In this document: positions 22,611 through 32,231 of the stretch, piece by piece
How positions within the stretch are numbered: position 1 is the stretch's first letter
Layout of the letters: each line of letters begins with the position of its first letter
DNA from: Dissophora ornata
Taxonomy: Eukaryota; Mortierellomycota; Mortierellomycetes; Mortierellales; Mortierellaceae
Length of the DNA: 36,035 bases
Assembly (NCBI GenBank): GCA_025201705.1
Contig: MU616861.1
Span: 1-36,035 of the forward strand
Direction: 5' to 3'
Notes under the pieces: model-generated
The model's database searches: none
What the model was told of the DNA's origin: nothing
Seen by the model: only the letters and a program-made list of their open reading frames with translations
Made by a program: the position numbers and the translations under genes

Positions 22611-23285
22611 CATGTTAGTCACCGCCATGCGCATAACGACAAAGCAACAGAGCTCTGGTTGCACAATGACATTTACCCAAGGCCCTTGTAGAATCCCTTT
22701 TCAGGGTCAAAGTAGACCTGTCCATGCCAGGATTCGTTCTGGAAAATGTCGGAGCCCTCCTTCTCGTGCACGATGCAGACCATTTTCATACCCTGTCATA
22801 GCCATGTCATAAAAAAAAAGACAGTCAACAATGTGTCAGGATCGAATAAAGCCCACTATCGACTCTCTGTGGAACGCCTCCTATCCCTCTTACCATAGCC
22901 TCCTCGATGGTCTGACGGTTCTCGTGAAAGATCTTGGCCTCTTCTCTGCAGAACTGGCATCCGGGACGTCTGATCACTGTAGTCAGTGCGACACGAGGGG
23001 ATTCAAAATATAAAGTAAGACGATTGGAGAATATCCAAGAGAGGGTAAAGAAGGTTTTATGGTTCTGGAAAATGGGGAGTGATGCCGAAGGATTTTCGCG
23101 TCTGGTTCGGAAGCCTCTACGGCTATTAAAACTTGGAGCATCAACGTACCGATGACGATCGTGGGTTTGTCTTTCCAGATCTGATGTGCAGGCAGAGTCT
23201 GCTCTGTCTCGACACCCAAAAAGTCGACAAGACTGATGTCTTTGATGTCGTTGTATTTGGTCGCTATGTTTTGTGTGGTTTGCAT
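22051..23285 (-). CDS. PRXL2/FAM213-type thioredoxin-like peroxiredoxin, five exons
   Basis: A 247-aa protein of the AhpC/TSA-like PRXL2 (FAM213) family, with an expected redox or antioxidant role in the cytosol. Exons: 23285-23150, 22976-22894, 22792-22677, 22537-22421, 22342-22051; phases agree throughout. The redox centre is CQFC in VIRRPGCQFCREEA, after the first intron. Also conserved are KPSFWLNF, KGNFEGDGSILGG and the tail GNGGIAYEHIEKVWGD. The last 25 residues are Ala/Ser/Gly-rich. The fourth intron has a GC donor (AG|GCAAGT at 22420-22419), the only way to keep the conserved EGDGSILGG in frame. The third intron carries a GA microsatellite. Start ATG 23285 is the only one ahead of the first conserved block. 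The exact electron donor and substrate are unknown. Confidence 0.85.
22573..22605 (+). repeat. GA dinucleotide microsatellite
   Basis: About 16 GA units within the third intron (22538-22676) of the PRXL2-like gene. Confidence 0.85.
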
Positions 23286-23768
23286 TTCGTACTAGATGGG
23301 AGGTGGGTGAGGAAAGATGTAAAAAACGGAGGAGGGTGAGGAGAAGAAGAAGAGTTGCTGAAAAGAAATAAATGAGTGATCGGTGAAAAGCCCCGGGTCG
23401 GAGTGCCGTCTGATCATACGCGGAGCGTAGCAGTAGCACATGCAGGCCGTCGAAAATCACGTTGCACCCAGTCAAAGCGCAGGCATTGCGTTTGTGGTTG
23501 GTAAAATTGCTCCAATGCCGCCTGCTTGCTTCGCCTAGCGACTACGGTTTCGGGCGTCTCACTTCCTTTCGCCCACAGTGTATGCAGGAGCGCCGTGGGT
23601 CTGTGCAGAGCTAGTTATGATCACTGCGTCCGATCCCTTGGCTCTCGGGCAAGTAATTATCCAAAATATGCCTTCCGCCTCGACATCTTCAGATAAAAAG
23701 TTGTTTCGCGTCGGACAGTGTATATTTTATTGACATGCGATTTTTGGTTCAAATGTGCCGACTTAGGC
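23286..23768. other. Intergenic: PRXL2 promoter and GNAT 3' flank
   Basis: A 483-bp spacer between two minus-strand genes. I see no coding sequence, RNA gene or notable repeat in it. Confidence 0.5.
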
Positions 23769-24515
23769 TTACGAGGCATTGCTTGGAGTAGCGGGTGCGA
23801 GTTTCTTCTCGAACGCCATAAAAAACTCTGGCTGATACAACTTCTCAAATGGTCGCTCCACCACTCCACCATTTCTCTTGTTGATCCACGTAAAGTCCGA
23901 ATAGCGCACCCTCCCCATTTCCTCAAAACCCAATCGGCTGCTGAATAGGTGCTGAGTTGCAAATGCAGAAGCCAAAACAGCAACAGCGTCACACTTCATC
24001 TCCACCGCCTTGTTCATGGCCGCATTTAATAGCTCCTTGGCCAGGCCGTGGCCCTCATAGCGTGAATCGACTCCCAGAGCAATGAACTTCATGACCTTGG
24101 CATCAGGATTGGACTTGAAGACCGTGGTCTTTTCCAACCAGAGGCCCTCCATATGATTCAAGATCGCCTGCACAGCATCTTGCTCGCCCCCCTCCCCAGC
24201 CTTCTTTTGCTTCGCAGCAAGCATAGCAGCGTTGCCGATATAGCTTGTTCTAAATGCAATCAGACGGTGGGGACCCTCCAGCGAGGTGTCTTCCACTACA
24301 AACGAGACAGGATCTAGGACAGACGCTTCTGCGATATGCCTGCCCACCGATGGCTCCAAGCCGTGGTATTCGCCAAGAGGTTCTCGCTTGAATGTCTCTG
24401 TGAATAGCCTCGCGACCTCCTCTTTGTCTTCTGCTGTCATAAGTCGCAGTACGAGGTGATCAGGACGAGACGCCTTGCCGGCAGCGGTAGGTACTGAGGA
24501 GGAAGAAGATTCCAT
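23769..24515 (-). CDS. GNAT-family N-acetyltransferase
   Basis: Intronless gene for 248 aa, a predicted acetyl-CoA-dependent N-acetyltransferase. The N-terminal LVLRLMTAEDKEEVARLF is the usual first strand and helix of the fold. The acetyl-CoA pyrophosphate loop R-x-x-G-H-G (R152-G157, in SRYEGHGLAKELL) follows the strand MKFIALGVD. C-terminal FSSRLGFEEMGRVRYSDF is the family's last motif. Full-length divergent GNATs of this kind occur in several fungal copies. No targeting signal is seen and the acceptor substrate is unknown. The ATG at 24515 lies 160 bp from the stop of the Rap1-like gene. Confidence 0.85.
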   Translation of the reverse strand: MESSSSSVPTAAGKASRPDHLVLRLMTAEDKEEVARLFTETFKREPLGEYHGLEPSVGRHIAEASVLDPVSFVVEDTSLEGPHRLIAFRTSYIGNAAMLAAKQKKAGEGGEQDAVQAILNHMEGLWLEKTTVFKSNPDAKVMKFIALGVDSRYEGHGLAKELLNAAMNKAVEMKCDAVAVLASAFATQHLFSSRLGFEEMGRVRYSDFTWINKRNGGVVERPFEKLYQPEFFMAFEKKLAPATPSNAS

Positions 24516-24675
24516 TGCGTAGAACGACGATGTGGTGGTATCCGTGTGTGGGTGAATATAATTGATGTGGTATGGATTGAGAACGAAAGAATGGAAAAAA
24601 AGACTCCTCGAACTAACGACATCGATTTTGGAAACGTCTCATAATTGACCGTCTTTTTATATCGACATGTTATTA

Positions 24676-27600
24676 TTAATTGGATGAACCCCGCGCCACC
24701 TTAGTCACAGGCGGAAACTTCGATCCCATTGCCGGTGCTGTTGGTCTTTTCCTCTGCAGAGCTGGAGCTTGGATTGCTTCCATAGACACAGGAAGCCGCT
24801 CCGCATCCGCTCGAGTCTTGCTCAAATACTGGTACCTCAGCGCAATTTCAATAAGCGAGTGTTTCTTCACCAGAGCAATCTCGTCTTCTTTGACTTTGGA
24901 AAAGACCTTCTCGTCGTCCTCTCTCGTCCAGAACCGGCTCTGTATTTCATCTGCGCGCAGGAATCAAATCAACCAAATTTGGGCGGGGAAGAGTTTGTCA
25001 GACGCGATTTATCAAAAGGTCCATGCAGTAGTCTCCTCGCCTATACACTTACTGGTGATCCCATGATTGATGATGGTGCGCGCAAGCTTCAGGTCACCAG
25101 AACAAGCGTCCAACGTATCAATGGCCCTCAGCGGATGGACCAGCTCGAAGAACATTAGGGTCGCGATCTCTTCCCGATACAGATTCTTGAGGTAGTACAT
25201 CAGCCTCATGTCATCCGCATAAAATTCGTGAACTGCGTCCTGTTTCCGAGTGCGTCCAACTGTTGGCTCCTTTTTGATCTGATTCCACTCCAGAAGCGAC
25301 TTGTTGTTTTGTGAAACTGGCGATGATTTCACATCGAGCCTACGTCGTAATAATCGCTCTTCCTCTTGTTCTTCTTCCTCCTTCTCTATGGGATCGGTAC
25401 AAGTAGGATCCCTTCGCATAGCTTCCCGACTTCTCTTTGCCTGGGAGGCTGACACTTTGATCTCGACCGCATCCACAGACGACAAGGAAAGGATGTGATG
25501 GACCTCCTCCTTCTCCTCCTCTTTCTGGGAGGCAGAAATCTTTATCTCAGCCTCATGTTCCACTTCCTGCATGGATTCATCGATAGGTTCAGTATCCGTG
25601 ATCGCAGTCAATTCTTCTTGAGTTTCATGCGACGCGCTCCGGCCACGGGTGGTGAGAGCATCTTTACTCTGTGATGGGCTGGTGGCAGCCGCTTTATTTG
25701 CTGATTTACGGCGTCCGGGACTTGACGTGCGGCCTGCAAGTAGCTTAGTCGGAAGCTCGAAACCATGAAACGATTCTGAATCGCCATCCAGCTGCCCCAG
25801 GGAGTCAGGAGTGTAGTGAGTCGATGAGTCCTCCTGGTCATTTTCCTGCTCTTGGAACCTGTCCTCTGAGCATGACCGGCTTGCTGACTCCAGCTCATGC
25901 AAGTTTGAAGGTGTGGGGTGGGAGAGGAACATCTTTGTCTGAATCATCCTCTCTATCGCGATATCGTCCTCATCCACAAGCTCTATTTCATCAAACTCTG
26001 CGGATGCTCTTGCTAAAGGTTGGCTGTCATCGGTGTCCTCTGCTGGTAGTGGAAGTGGTACTGAGAAACTTTCGGGTATGGAAAGGTTGTCTTGCGGAGG
26101 GTTTCTCCAAGAGCGCTGTGTGGACGAGTACTGGTTTAGCGATTTTGGTGAGAATCGGCTAGCTATATCTGAAGACTCTGCGCTTTTCTTTGGAATCAAT
26201 GCCACAAATGCTGCCTGGCGTTGCATAGATGGTGATTCTCCAAGCCTTGCTGTCATGCTTGGCAGAGATAACCTTGTTCTCCGTGCCTTTTCTTGTCGTT
26301 CATTGCCGCCGTTGCTGCGTGCTTTTGTTGGAGAATGAGACAAATACCTACTTCGGCTCGGGCGCATATCGTCTGCAGGCTGGCTTGGTCCAGCACGATC
26401 TGCGACATCATCGCCCCTATTCTCGTCGGAGACTGGCTCTGCTCTGGACCACTGTACTGTCCTTGAGGTACGTCGTAAGTCGAGCATCATTTTCTTATGG
26501 AACTGATCTTCCTCGTCGTCTGAGGGAATATCATTGAAATCGAGAATCTCTGGAGACATGTGCTGTGTCGCGGACTGGTTTGATTTATCATTATCTTCGT
26601 CATCGCTAATGCTGGTCACTTTAGGTGACGGCTTAGTTGTGGTGTTTTGCAACGTCCTGGGCATTTTTTCCTCGCTTAATGGATCGTGATGGACAGGTGT
26701 CCGCAGGTCTTGATGTTTCCTTAACTTCTCCTCTCGCTGAGCCTTGCTAGACTCGTAGATCGATTGAGATTCTGGAGATTCTGTCAACTTCAACCCTGTA
26801 ACAGCGCGATATTTCCACGACTGCCATGAGTGTTCTTTGTGCTATAATCACAGAAAAAGAGTAGGATATGGAGTTGAGTCCGATATTCAAGTAGATTCTA
26901 CCATACTGTTAAAAGAGCCACTCGCGGCGCGAAAGGCTATAGCCTTACCGTGTTACTAAACTCTTCGTAGATAAGGTTCCCATTCAACCTCGCTCCGTCA
27001 CGTTTTTTGGCCTCAATGAATTCGCGCAACAAACAGTCCTGCTCCAATGTGAAGTGTGTCTTGTCGTTCCTGTTTGCTTTTTTGAGTCGAAATGCCGGAG
27101 TATCGTGATGGACTAGTGCTTCCTGCTGGACACAGTGATGGACCCACTCTGTCGAATACATAGAATACGTAGTCTGCAAATAGCTGAGTCCCGGGTCAGC
27201 CAGGCAAATAAATGCCATCTTGTCATCATTAGTCACCTCGCCGCCATGAGTCTAGGAGACAAACATAGTACAAGTGTCGATGCATCAAAAACATGCATTC
27301 TACTTCCGAGTTCACATGCTGATTTGACTGAATATCTCCTACTCTGATCTTGTTCTCGAGATTGCTAATGTCTTTGACAGTCCGTGAGATGCAAATCTGC
27401 AGTGGCTGGCCTTGTGCATCGACAAATATTCGGCTGCCTTTGACCGCTTGATTAGTGCCACTGTCGCCTTGCTTCTTCAGAGGGACGAGTTTCTGGGGCC
27501 GAGGCTGCTCTCTGCTCGGCCTCACTTTCTCCTCTGGAAGGTTGATGAGCCACGCACCTTGACTGTGTATTGGCGGCCGATGGCGACTGGCAGTGCTGCT

Positions 27601-27681
27601 CCTGTTGGGACTATTAAACTCCGATGGTCTCCGGTTCCCGGGCGGTCTTTCCCGTCTTTTGGAATGGGTTGGCTCTGTCAT
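24676..27681 (-). CDS. Rap1/TERF2IP-like telomere protein, four exons
   Basis: Predicted telomere-associated protein of 901 aa (human TERF2IP is about 400, budding yeast Rap1 about 830). Exons: 27681-27343, 27251-26949, 26841-25053, 24950-24676; phases agree. It has a BRCT domain (about 83-165: SRIFVDAQGQPLQ, THGGEVT across an intron, YSTEWVHHCV). The Rap1 Myb domain spans about 175-230 (KTHFTLEQDCLLREFI, NGNLIYEEF, HKEHSWQSWKYRAV). About 530 residues of acidic, Ser-rich, coiled sequence follow. The C-terminal RCT region has EIATLMFFELVHPLRAIDTLDACSGD split into a helix pair, then FWTREDDEKVF and ALVKKHS, as at the TERF2IP C-terminus. Only one Myb-like domain is evident, so it probably reaches telomeres through a partner, as in animals and fission yeast. 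The ATG at 27681 is preferred over upstream non-ATG frame. Confidence 0.82.
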
Positions 27682-27814
27682 GGTGTTGACCTGCCTTCTC
27701 AGTAAGACCTGATGAAGACCAAGAACAAATGGCGCGTCTCGGATTGTACTATCTAAATTCTTTATTTTTTTACATCTAACTCGCGTCACGCCACTAAAGT
27801 AGATCCAGGACACG

Positions 27815-29026
27815 CTAAAGTCGTGCAAAGCTGCTCTTCAGAGTGGCCTGCTCCTTGATCGCATTACGGTCCAAAGCGTGGCCGTCGACAAACCAGGCAT
27901 GGACTACAGTCTTCCAAAGTTTCTCCTTGCACGCGTTGAAGAAGAAGCCCATGTGGCCGACCTTCTTCATGTTCAAGTCCTCGACAGGGTTAATGCCAAC
28001 GCACCGTCTTAGTGTATTTGGGATAAAATCCATGATCTTCGGCGACGATGTCGTTGAAAGTTCGTCATCGGAAAAGTACAGCGAGTACAGAGGCACATTG
28101 AACAGGTCGAAATTAGGCTTCCACTCAGGATTGCCACCCAGCATGTAGTTCTTGAATGAAGCCCAATTGGACCAGGTATCGAAACACCCCTTAGGTAGAT
28201 CCTCCATGGAGCCCCAGAAGGCCTTGCCTGGGTAGTATCCATACCGGGAATTGATGATCGGCGACGCAATAAAAAAGAACCAATATGTGAACAATGGGCT
28301 GTTCATGGTGCGCCAGTAGGCGGACGTGACACTGATGAAAAGGCACCGCTCTAGGTTGCGAGTATAGTAAGCATCAATCGCAGGCAAGAGATGTCCTCCC
28401 ACGGAATGTCCCACATACAGCGTCGGGTTATGCGGGAAGCGGCTCAAAACATAGCTGAAGACTCCTGGCAGGTCTTTGAGGGCCCAGTCGACGATCGTCG
28501 CCTCGAATCCGATCAGTGGGTTTTTCTTCTTGCCCTCTTGCTTCTTTGACTTGCCCGTGCCCATCGACATGTTGGATGACTTGGGTGGCAAGGGCGGCGA
28601 CGAGGAATCACTTGGTGGAAGCGTGCCATTGTCGGTGGCAGCTTTCATGAACGGGAGTTCTTCGTTGTCAGGCATGGATCGGCCAACGCCACGGCTATCG
28701 TAGGTAAGGACGATCATGCCGAGCTCCTGAGAGAGGTAGATCGCAAACTTGTAGTAAAAATCTTGGATAGTGGCTGTGGCGGAGCTGATAATGACCACTT
28801 TTGTCAGAGGATCGACCTGCTGCTTGTGCGTTGCACCTTCAGAGAGGTTGGAACCATTATTGGTCGAGGCGACGGCAGGAGGAGGGGATGTAACGATCGG
28901 TCCAGGAGGCAGATAAAGCGTTCCACTTAGGAGGAAGCCATCGAGAGCTGTGACTACGATCGGCTGAGGCCTGTAGTTGCTGTTTGGGCTCTTTTTAGGA
29001 GACGTTCCTGACTTTGGGGAGGTCAT
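27815..29026 (-). CDS. Alpha/beta hydrolase of unknown substrate
   Basis: Intronless gene for 403 aa. The alpha/beta-hydrolase triad is visible: nucleophile S208 in YVGHSVGG, acid D320 or D321 in YFSDDEL, and H358 in KVGHMGFFF. LTYDSRGVGRS (about 107-117) is the usual strand and oxyanion-side loop. A Ser/Pro/Lys-rich insert (about 130-170) interrupts the core. The first 20 residues are basic and Ser-rich, with no signal peptide. Layout resembles predicted serine-aminopeptidase/esterase-like bacterial hydrolases, but the substrate is not inferable. The ATG at 29026 (MTSPKSG) is the first in-frame start close to the fold; the open frame extends upstream without conservation. The stop lies 133 bp upstream of the Rap1-like ATG. 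Confidence 0.8.
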   Translation of the reverse strand: MTSPKSGTSPKKSPNSNYRPQPIVVTALDGFLLSGTLYLPPGPIVTSPPPAVASTNNGSNLSEGATHKQQVDPLTKVVIISSATATIQDFYYKFAIYLSQELGMIVLTYDSRGVGRSMPDNEELPFMKAATDNGTLPPSDSSSPPLPPKSSNMSMGTGKSKKQEGKKKNPLIGFEATIVDWALKDLPGVFSYVLSRFPHNPTLYVGHSVGGHLLPAIDAYYTRNLERCLFISVTSAYWRTMNSPLFTYWFFFIASPIINSRYGYYPGKAFWGSMEDLPKGCFDTWSNWASFKNYMLGGNPEWKPNFDLFNVPLYSLYFSDDELSTTSSPKIMDFIPNTLRRCVGINPVEDLNMKKVGHMGFFFNACKEKLWKTVVHAWFVDGHALDRNAIKEQATLKSSFARL

Positions 29027-29904
29027 CTGGCCAAGGGAATGAGGCGTAAGTGGAGCGAGCAATGGCAGCGAGGTATAAAGGAAGGAAGGAGAAGAATGAG
29101 GAGTGAGGAAGACAAAAAGAACATGAAGGCCAGGGATTGAATTAAAGAATTGAAGTTTAGGACAGGGAGCCGAGGAAAAGTAAACACCGGCTTGATGAGC
29201 CGGCGAGTGATGCACCTGCAGCAGATCCTCCACGCGATCGCTATTTTCACTTTCTCCAACCCACTGCCATCCTCCCTTTGTGCTGCCCTGATATTCTTCC
29301 CGGCATTCGCATTGTTCACGTCGTTCACGTCGGTGAGGAGGTGAGGAGGTGAGGAGGTGTCGGCAAAATTAATACCGACCGCCGTTGCCATCACGTGTCA
29401 GGGAAGAAGCGAAGAAAATCCGTCGGCCTTGCCGACGATTGATCCGCCTGTCCGATGCACGGCTTTTGTAGCTCGACGCGTCTTTTGCACTGTTGTGTAA
29501 CTGACAAAGCATAGATGGTGCCGGAAAAATGGTGCACGTGTGAAGTGCAGTGCATGCTCAGTCGTCATAGATTCCGTTTTGTGGCTATGCAGTCCAACAT
29601 CAATTGACAGTTGCTGTATTTGCTCTGCTCAGAATCAAAAAATGGTGGCAATCGGGCTTTATTTTTTTCGGTGGCAAAATCATTTCTAGCGCCACCACTT
29701 TGACATCAGTCCTAACGTGCCAAAGTGCCATTCGGATTATAAAAGGAACTCGCATTCCCGTCATCATCGTCTCCACATCAACCAGAGTCGACCCTCTTGC
29801 CTTCTCTCGCTCACTCAACTTCTCTACCCTCCGTCTATACCCATCTTTGCTCTCTCGCGCTATTACTTTCACTCTACACACCCCAAACATTAACAACCCT
29901 CATT
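29027..29904. promoter_or_regulatory. Divergent promoter region between hydrolase and DNA ligase
   Basis: An 878-bp region between two divergent genes. It holds a TATA-like box for the ligase (29738-29745), a CRE-like TGACATCA (29701-29708), a CACGTG E-box at 29535-29540 and another near 29394-29399. There is a perfect 7-bp hairpin (CGTCGGC-CTT-GCCGACG at 29421-29437). A minisatellite at 29314-29358 has two GTTCACGTC and three GTGAGGAG units. The ligase leader is C/T-rich. No gene is seen. Confidence 0.5.
29738..29745 (+). promoter_or_regulatory. TATA-like box of the DNA ligase gene
   Basis: TATAAAAG, 160 bp before the ATG and just before a C/T-rich leader. Position and context fit a core promoter. 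No start-site data. Confidence 0.45.
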
Positions 29905-31368
29905 ATGGCTCATGATGCGCAACAAGTCATGCTGGCTCACAGCTGGACAGAAGACTCGGGTATTGACCCTACTGGATATTGGATGTCAGAAAAATTGGTA
30001 AGAGTCTAAGCGACTAAGAGCCTATCGTGTCCCAAGTTTATTTTTGCAGCCAGGTGCCTTGCGTTCCTGAGCAATCTCACTAATCATGATCGCTGTTCGT
30101 GTCTCAATTGTATTCAGGACGGTGTAAGAGCTTACTTCGATGGCACCCACTTCTACTCGCGTGCTGGAAACAAATTCTTTGCTCCGCCGTTCTTCAGCAA
30201 ACACCTGCCCAAGGACCAACCCCTCGATGGAGAACTCTGGCTCGGTCGCGGTCGATTTCAGCAGTGCGTCTCTATTGTCAAGAACCAGAAATTAGACCGT
30301 GCGGACGAGTGGAAGGAAATGACCTATCTGGTCTTCGATGCCCCCAAACTAAACATGGTCTACGAAAAGCGGTTGGAGTATTTAAAATCTATCATGCCAA
30401 ACTATGGCAAGGATGAAATTGCATCATCAGCATCGTCGTCATCGTCATCGTCATCGCCATCGGCTTCGCCTGCATCAAACAACAAGATCCCGCCCTATGC
30501 TCGACTGGTTCCTGCGCAAAAATGCCTTTCAAAATCACACCTGATTCGGGAGCTAGATCATGTCCAAACTCACGGTGGAGAAGGCATCATGCTCCGAGCT
30601 CCACGGTCAAGATACGAATTCAAGAGATCTAGGACGTTACTCAAGGTCAAGACATTTTTCGACGAAGAAGCAATTGTTGTAGCCCAGGTCAAAGGCTCAG
30701 GAAAGCACTCGCATAGAATGGGTCACCTCGAGGTCAAGACCCCAGACGGCCGTCTCTTCTCTGTTGGTTCTGGGTTTACAGATGCTCAGCGAGATCGTCC
30801 ACCTAAAATCGGGGCTGTTATCACCTACAAATTCCAGGAACTCAGCAACAAATTGAACCCACGTTTCCCAACATTTGTGGGCGAAAGAATCGACATCAAG
30901 TGGACAGACTATTGCAAGACATATAAACCACCTTCACTCAAGGCAGCAACACCAGCCAAGGTTGTCTCTCTGTTGAAACAAAACAGTCTGATCTTCCAAA
31001 ACGGCAATGATAATGACAACGGAAGCACTGCCACAGTGACTTTCCTCGGTTCCGAGGATGATAATGACAGTAAAGAGGATTCTGATCAGGACGAGAAGAG
31101 CGATGTGGACTCGGATTACACGCCCGGCAGTCCAGCCTCGCCAGTGACTACATCGACATCTAGCGCCAGTTCCAAATCTACCTCAGCAGTCAATCGAAAG
31201 CGGACACACGCGCAAGTGCAGTCAAATAAGACTGATGGCAATAACGGCGATGGTAGCGATGGTGATAGCAGCAAACAGGAGCCATGTCGATACGGAGCAA
31301 GTTGCTATCGCAAGAATCCAGATCACCTCAAGAAGTTTAGTCATCCTGTCAAGCGTGCCAAGGCATAA
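29905..31368 (+). CDS. Minimal ATP-dependent DNA ligase with C-terminal PBZ finger
   Basis: Two exons, 29905-29997 and 30118-31368, for 447 aa. The intron cuts the active site: exon 1 ends EKL and exon 2 starts DGVRA, so the AMP-accepting Lys is K30 of motif I (KLDG). Other nucleotidyltransferase motifs are LDGELWLGRGRF, YLVFDAP (III), GGEGIMLRAP (IV) and LLKVKTF (V). Then comes a small OB fold (VGSGFTDAQRDRPPKIGAVITYKF, ending NPRFPTFVGERID). There is no N-terminal DNA-binding domain, so the architecture is like the short LigE-type ligases of bacteria. A Ser/Asp-rich linker with basic patches (KRTH) follows, then a PBZ finger with C421, C427, H434 and H440 in perfect C-x5-C-x6-H-x5-H spacing. 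Likely a nuclear enzyme that seals nicks at poly(ADP-ribose)-marked breaks; the recruitment idea is inference. A poly-Ser tract from a TCA/TCG repeat lies near residue 135. Confidence 0.9.
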
Positions 31369-31492
31369 ACTCGACTTCCAAAATTCCAAAATAAATAGTA
31401 ATTCGAGGACCGTAATCACTTGAAGATCGACCCATGTGTAGTGTCGATTGTAAAAACTGACAAAAGCATCCACAAGCCGGGTGGGAAAAGTA

Positions 31493-31575
31493 TCCGAAAA
31501 CCCGGATTTGAACCAGGGACCTAGAGATGACAGACAAACTACAGTCTCCCGCTCTACCAACTGAGCTATTTTCGG
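31493..31575 (-). tRNA. tRNA-Tyr (anticodon GTA), with short intron
   Basis: An 83-nt gene. The 7-bp acceptor stem pairs CCGAAAA with TTTTCGG, with discriminator A at 31493. The C1-G72 pair is the eukaryotic TyrRS identity element. The D arm is GCTC-AGTTGGTAGA-GAGC, the anticodon stem GGAGA/TCTCT and the T arm CCTGG-TTCAAAT-CCGGG. The anticodon loop CTGTAG has GTA at 31542-31540. A 10-nt intron (31538-31529) follows position 37, the canonical place in tRNA-Tyr. Internal A and B boxes are intact. Confidence 0.93.
31529..31538 (-). other. tRNA-Tyr intron (10 nt)
   Basis: Sequence TTTGTCTGTC on the minus strand, between G37 and A38. It is placed by requiring a five-pair anticodon stem and a seven-base loop. 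Confidence 0.8.
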
Positions 31576-32231
31576 ATTCGATGTTTTTGATCGCCGAAAG
31601 AGATATATATATTTCCAATCGTGCTAAATCACTAATTATGTTTCCTGCCAATCTGGGGCGTTTTTTGGGGGTTTTTTGGGCTCCCGGTGGCCCTATAATT
31701 ACATTTATATGCTTACTGAAGTCGTTGCCATCTTAGAGTCTGTGTTTGTAACAGTATGAAGAGGCTTTGGAGCAATTTAGTTTTTTTTAGCAATTTATTT
31801 AAATCGGATCGCCATGTAGTAGCAGGACAAAGCCCAGCAGCTTTCAGTGGAGCCAGAAGTTGACAGCACACAGCAGCGAGGTCTTTCCCTGTGAGTCCTC
31901 TAGACCGTTCGTCCGTCAGCCCGTAGTTAAGTAGTGAGCTCGATCATTTTGACGGCGCAAAAATTCGAATATCGATCTGTCGCGTCTGTGGGCAGAAATT
32001 ACGGTTTTCGGCTGGAGATTTCCCGACCGAGGGGTTATTAAAAAAAAAAAAAAAAAAGATATCCCGACCGAGGGATGCGCCCGATTTTTTGTGCATCTTC
32101 GCTCCCCATCTCGTTGCTCCATCTTGAATTCACCCGCCTCATTCCTTCACTCTCCGTCTTTCTGGTTGCCTAGCCTTTGTTACCCCTGAAGCCAGACCCG
32201 CGATAGAACTCGCTGCAGTAGAACGTAGAAA
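31576..32231. other. Intergenic: promoter of the hydrolase-phosphatase fusion
   Basis: About 650 bp. It contains a T/G-run segment (31658-31680), nothing recognisable from 31700 to 32016, then the direct repeat with poly(A) insert at 32017-32074, and a C/T-rich leader before the ATG at 32232. Confidence 0.5.
32017..32074 (+). mobile_element. Tail-only retroposon insertion with 17-bp target-site duplication
   Basis: GATTTCCCGACCGAGGG (32017-32033) and GATATCCCGACCGAGGG (32058-32074) match at 16 of 17 positions. Between them lies only GTTATT followed by 18 A. This is the form of an extremely 5'-truncated insertion primed from a poly(A) RNA. The tail begins as do the tails of the repeat units at 35634-35860 (read on the minus strand). 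Confidence 0.6.
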
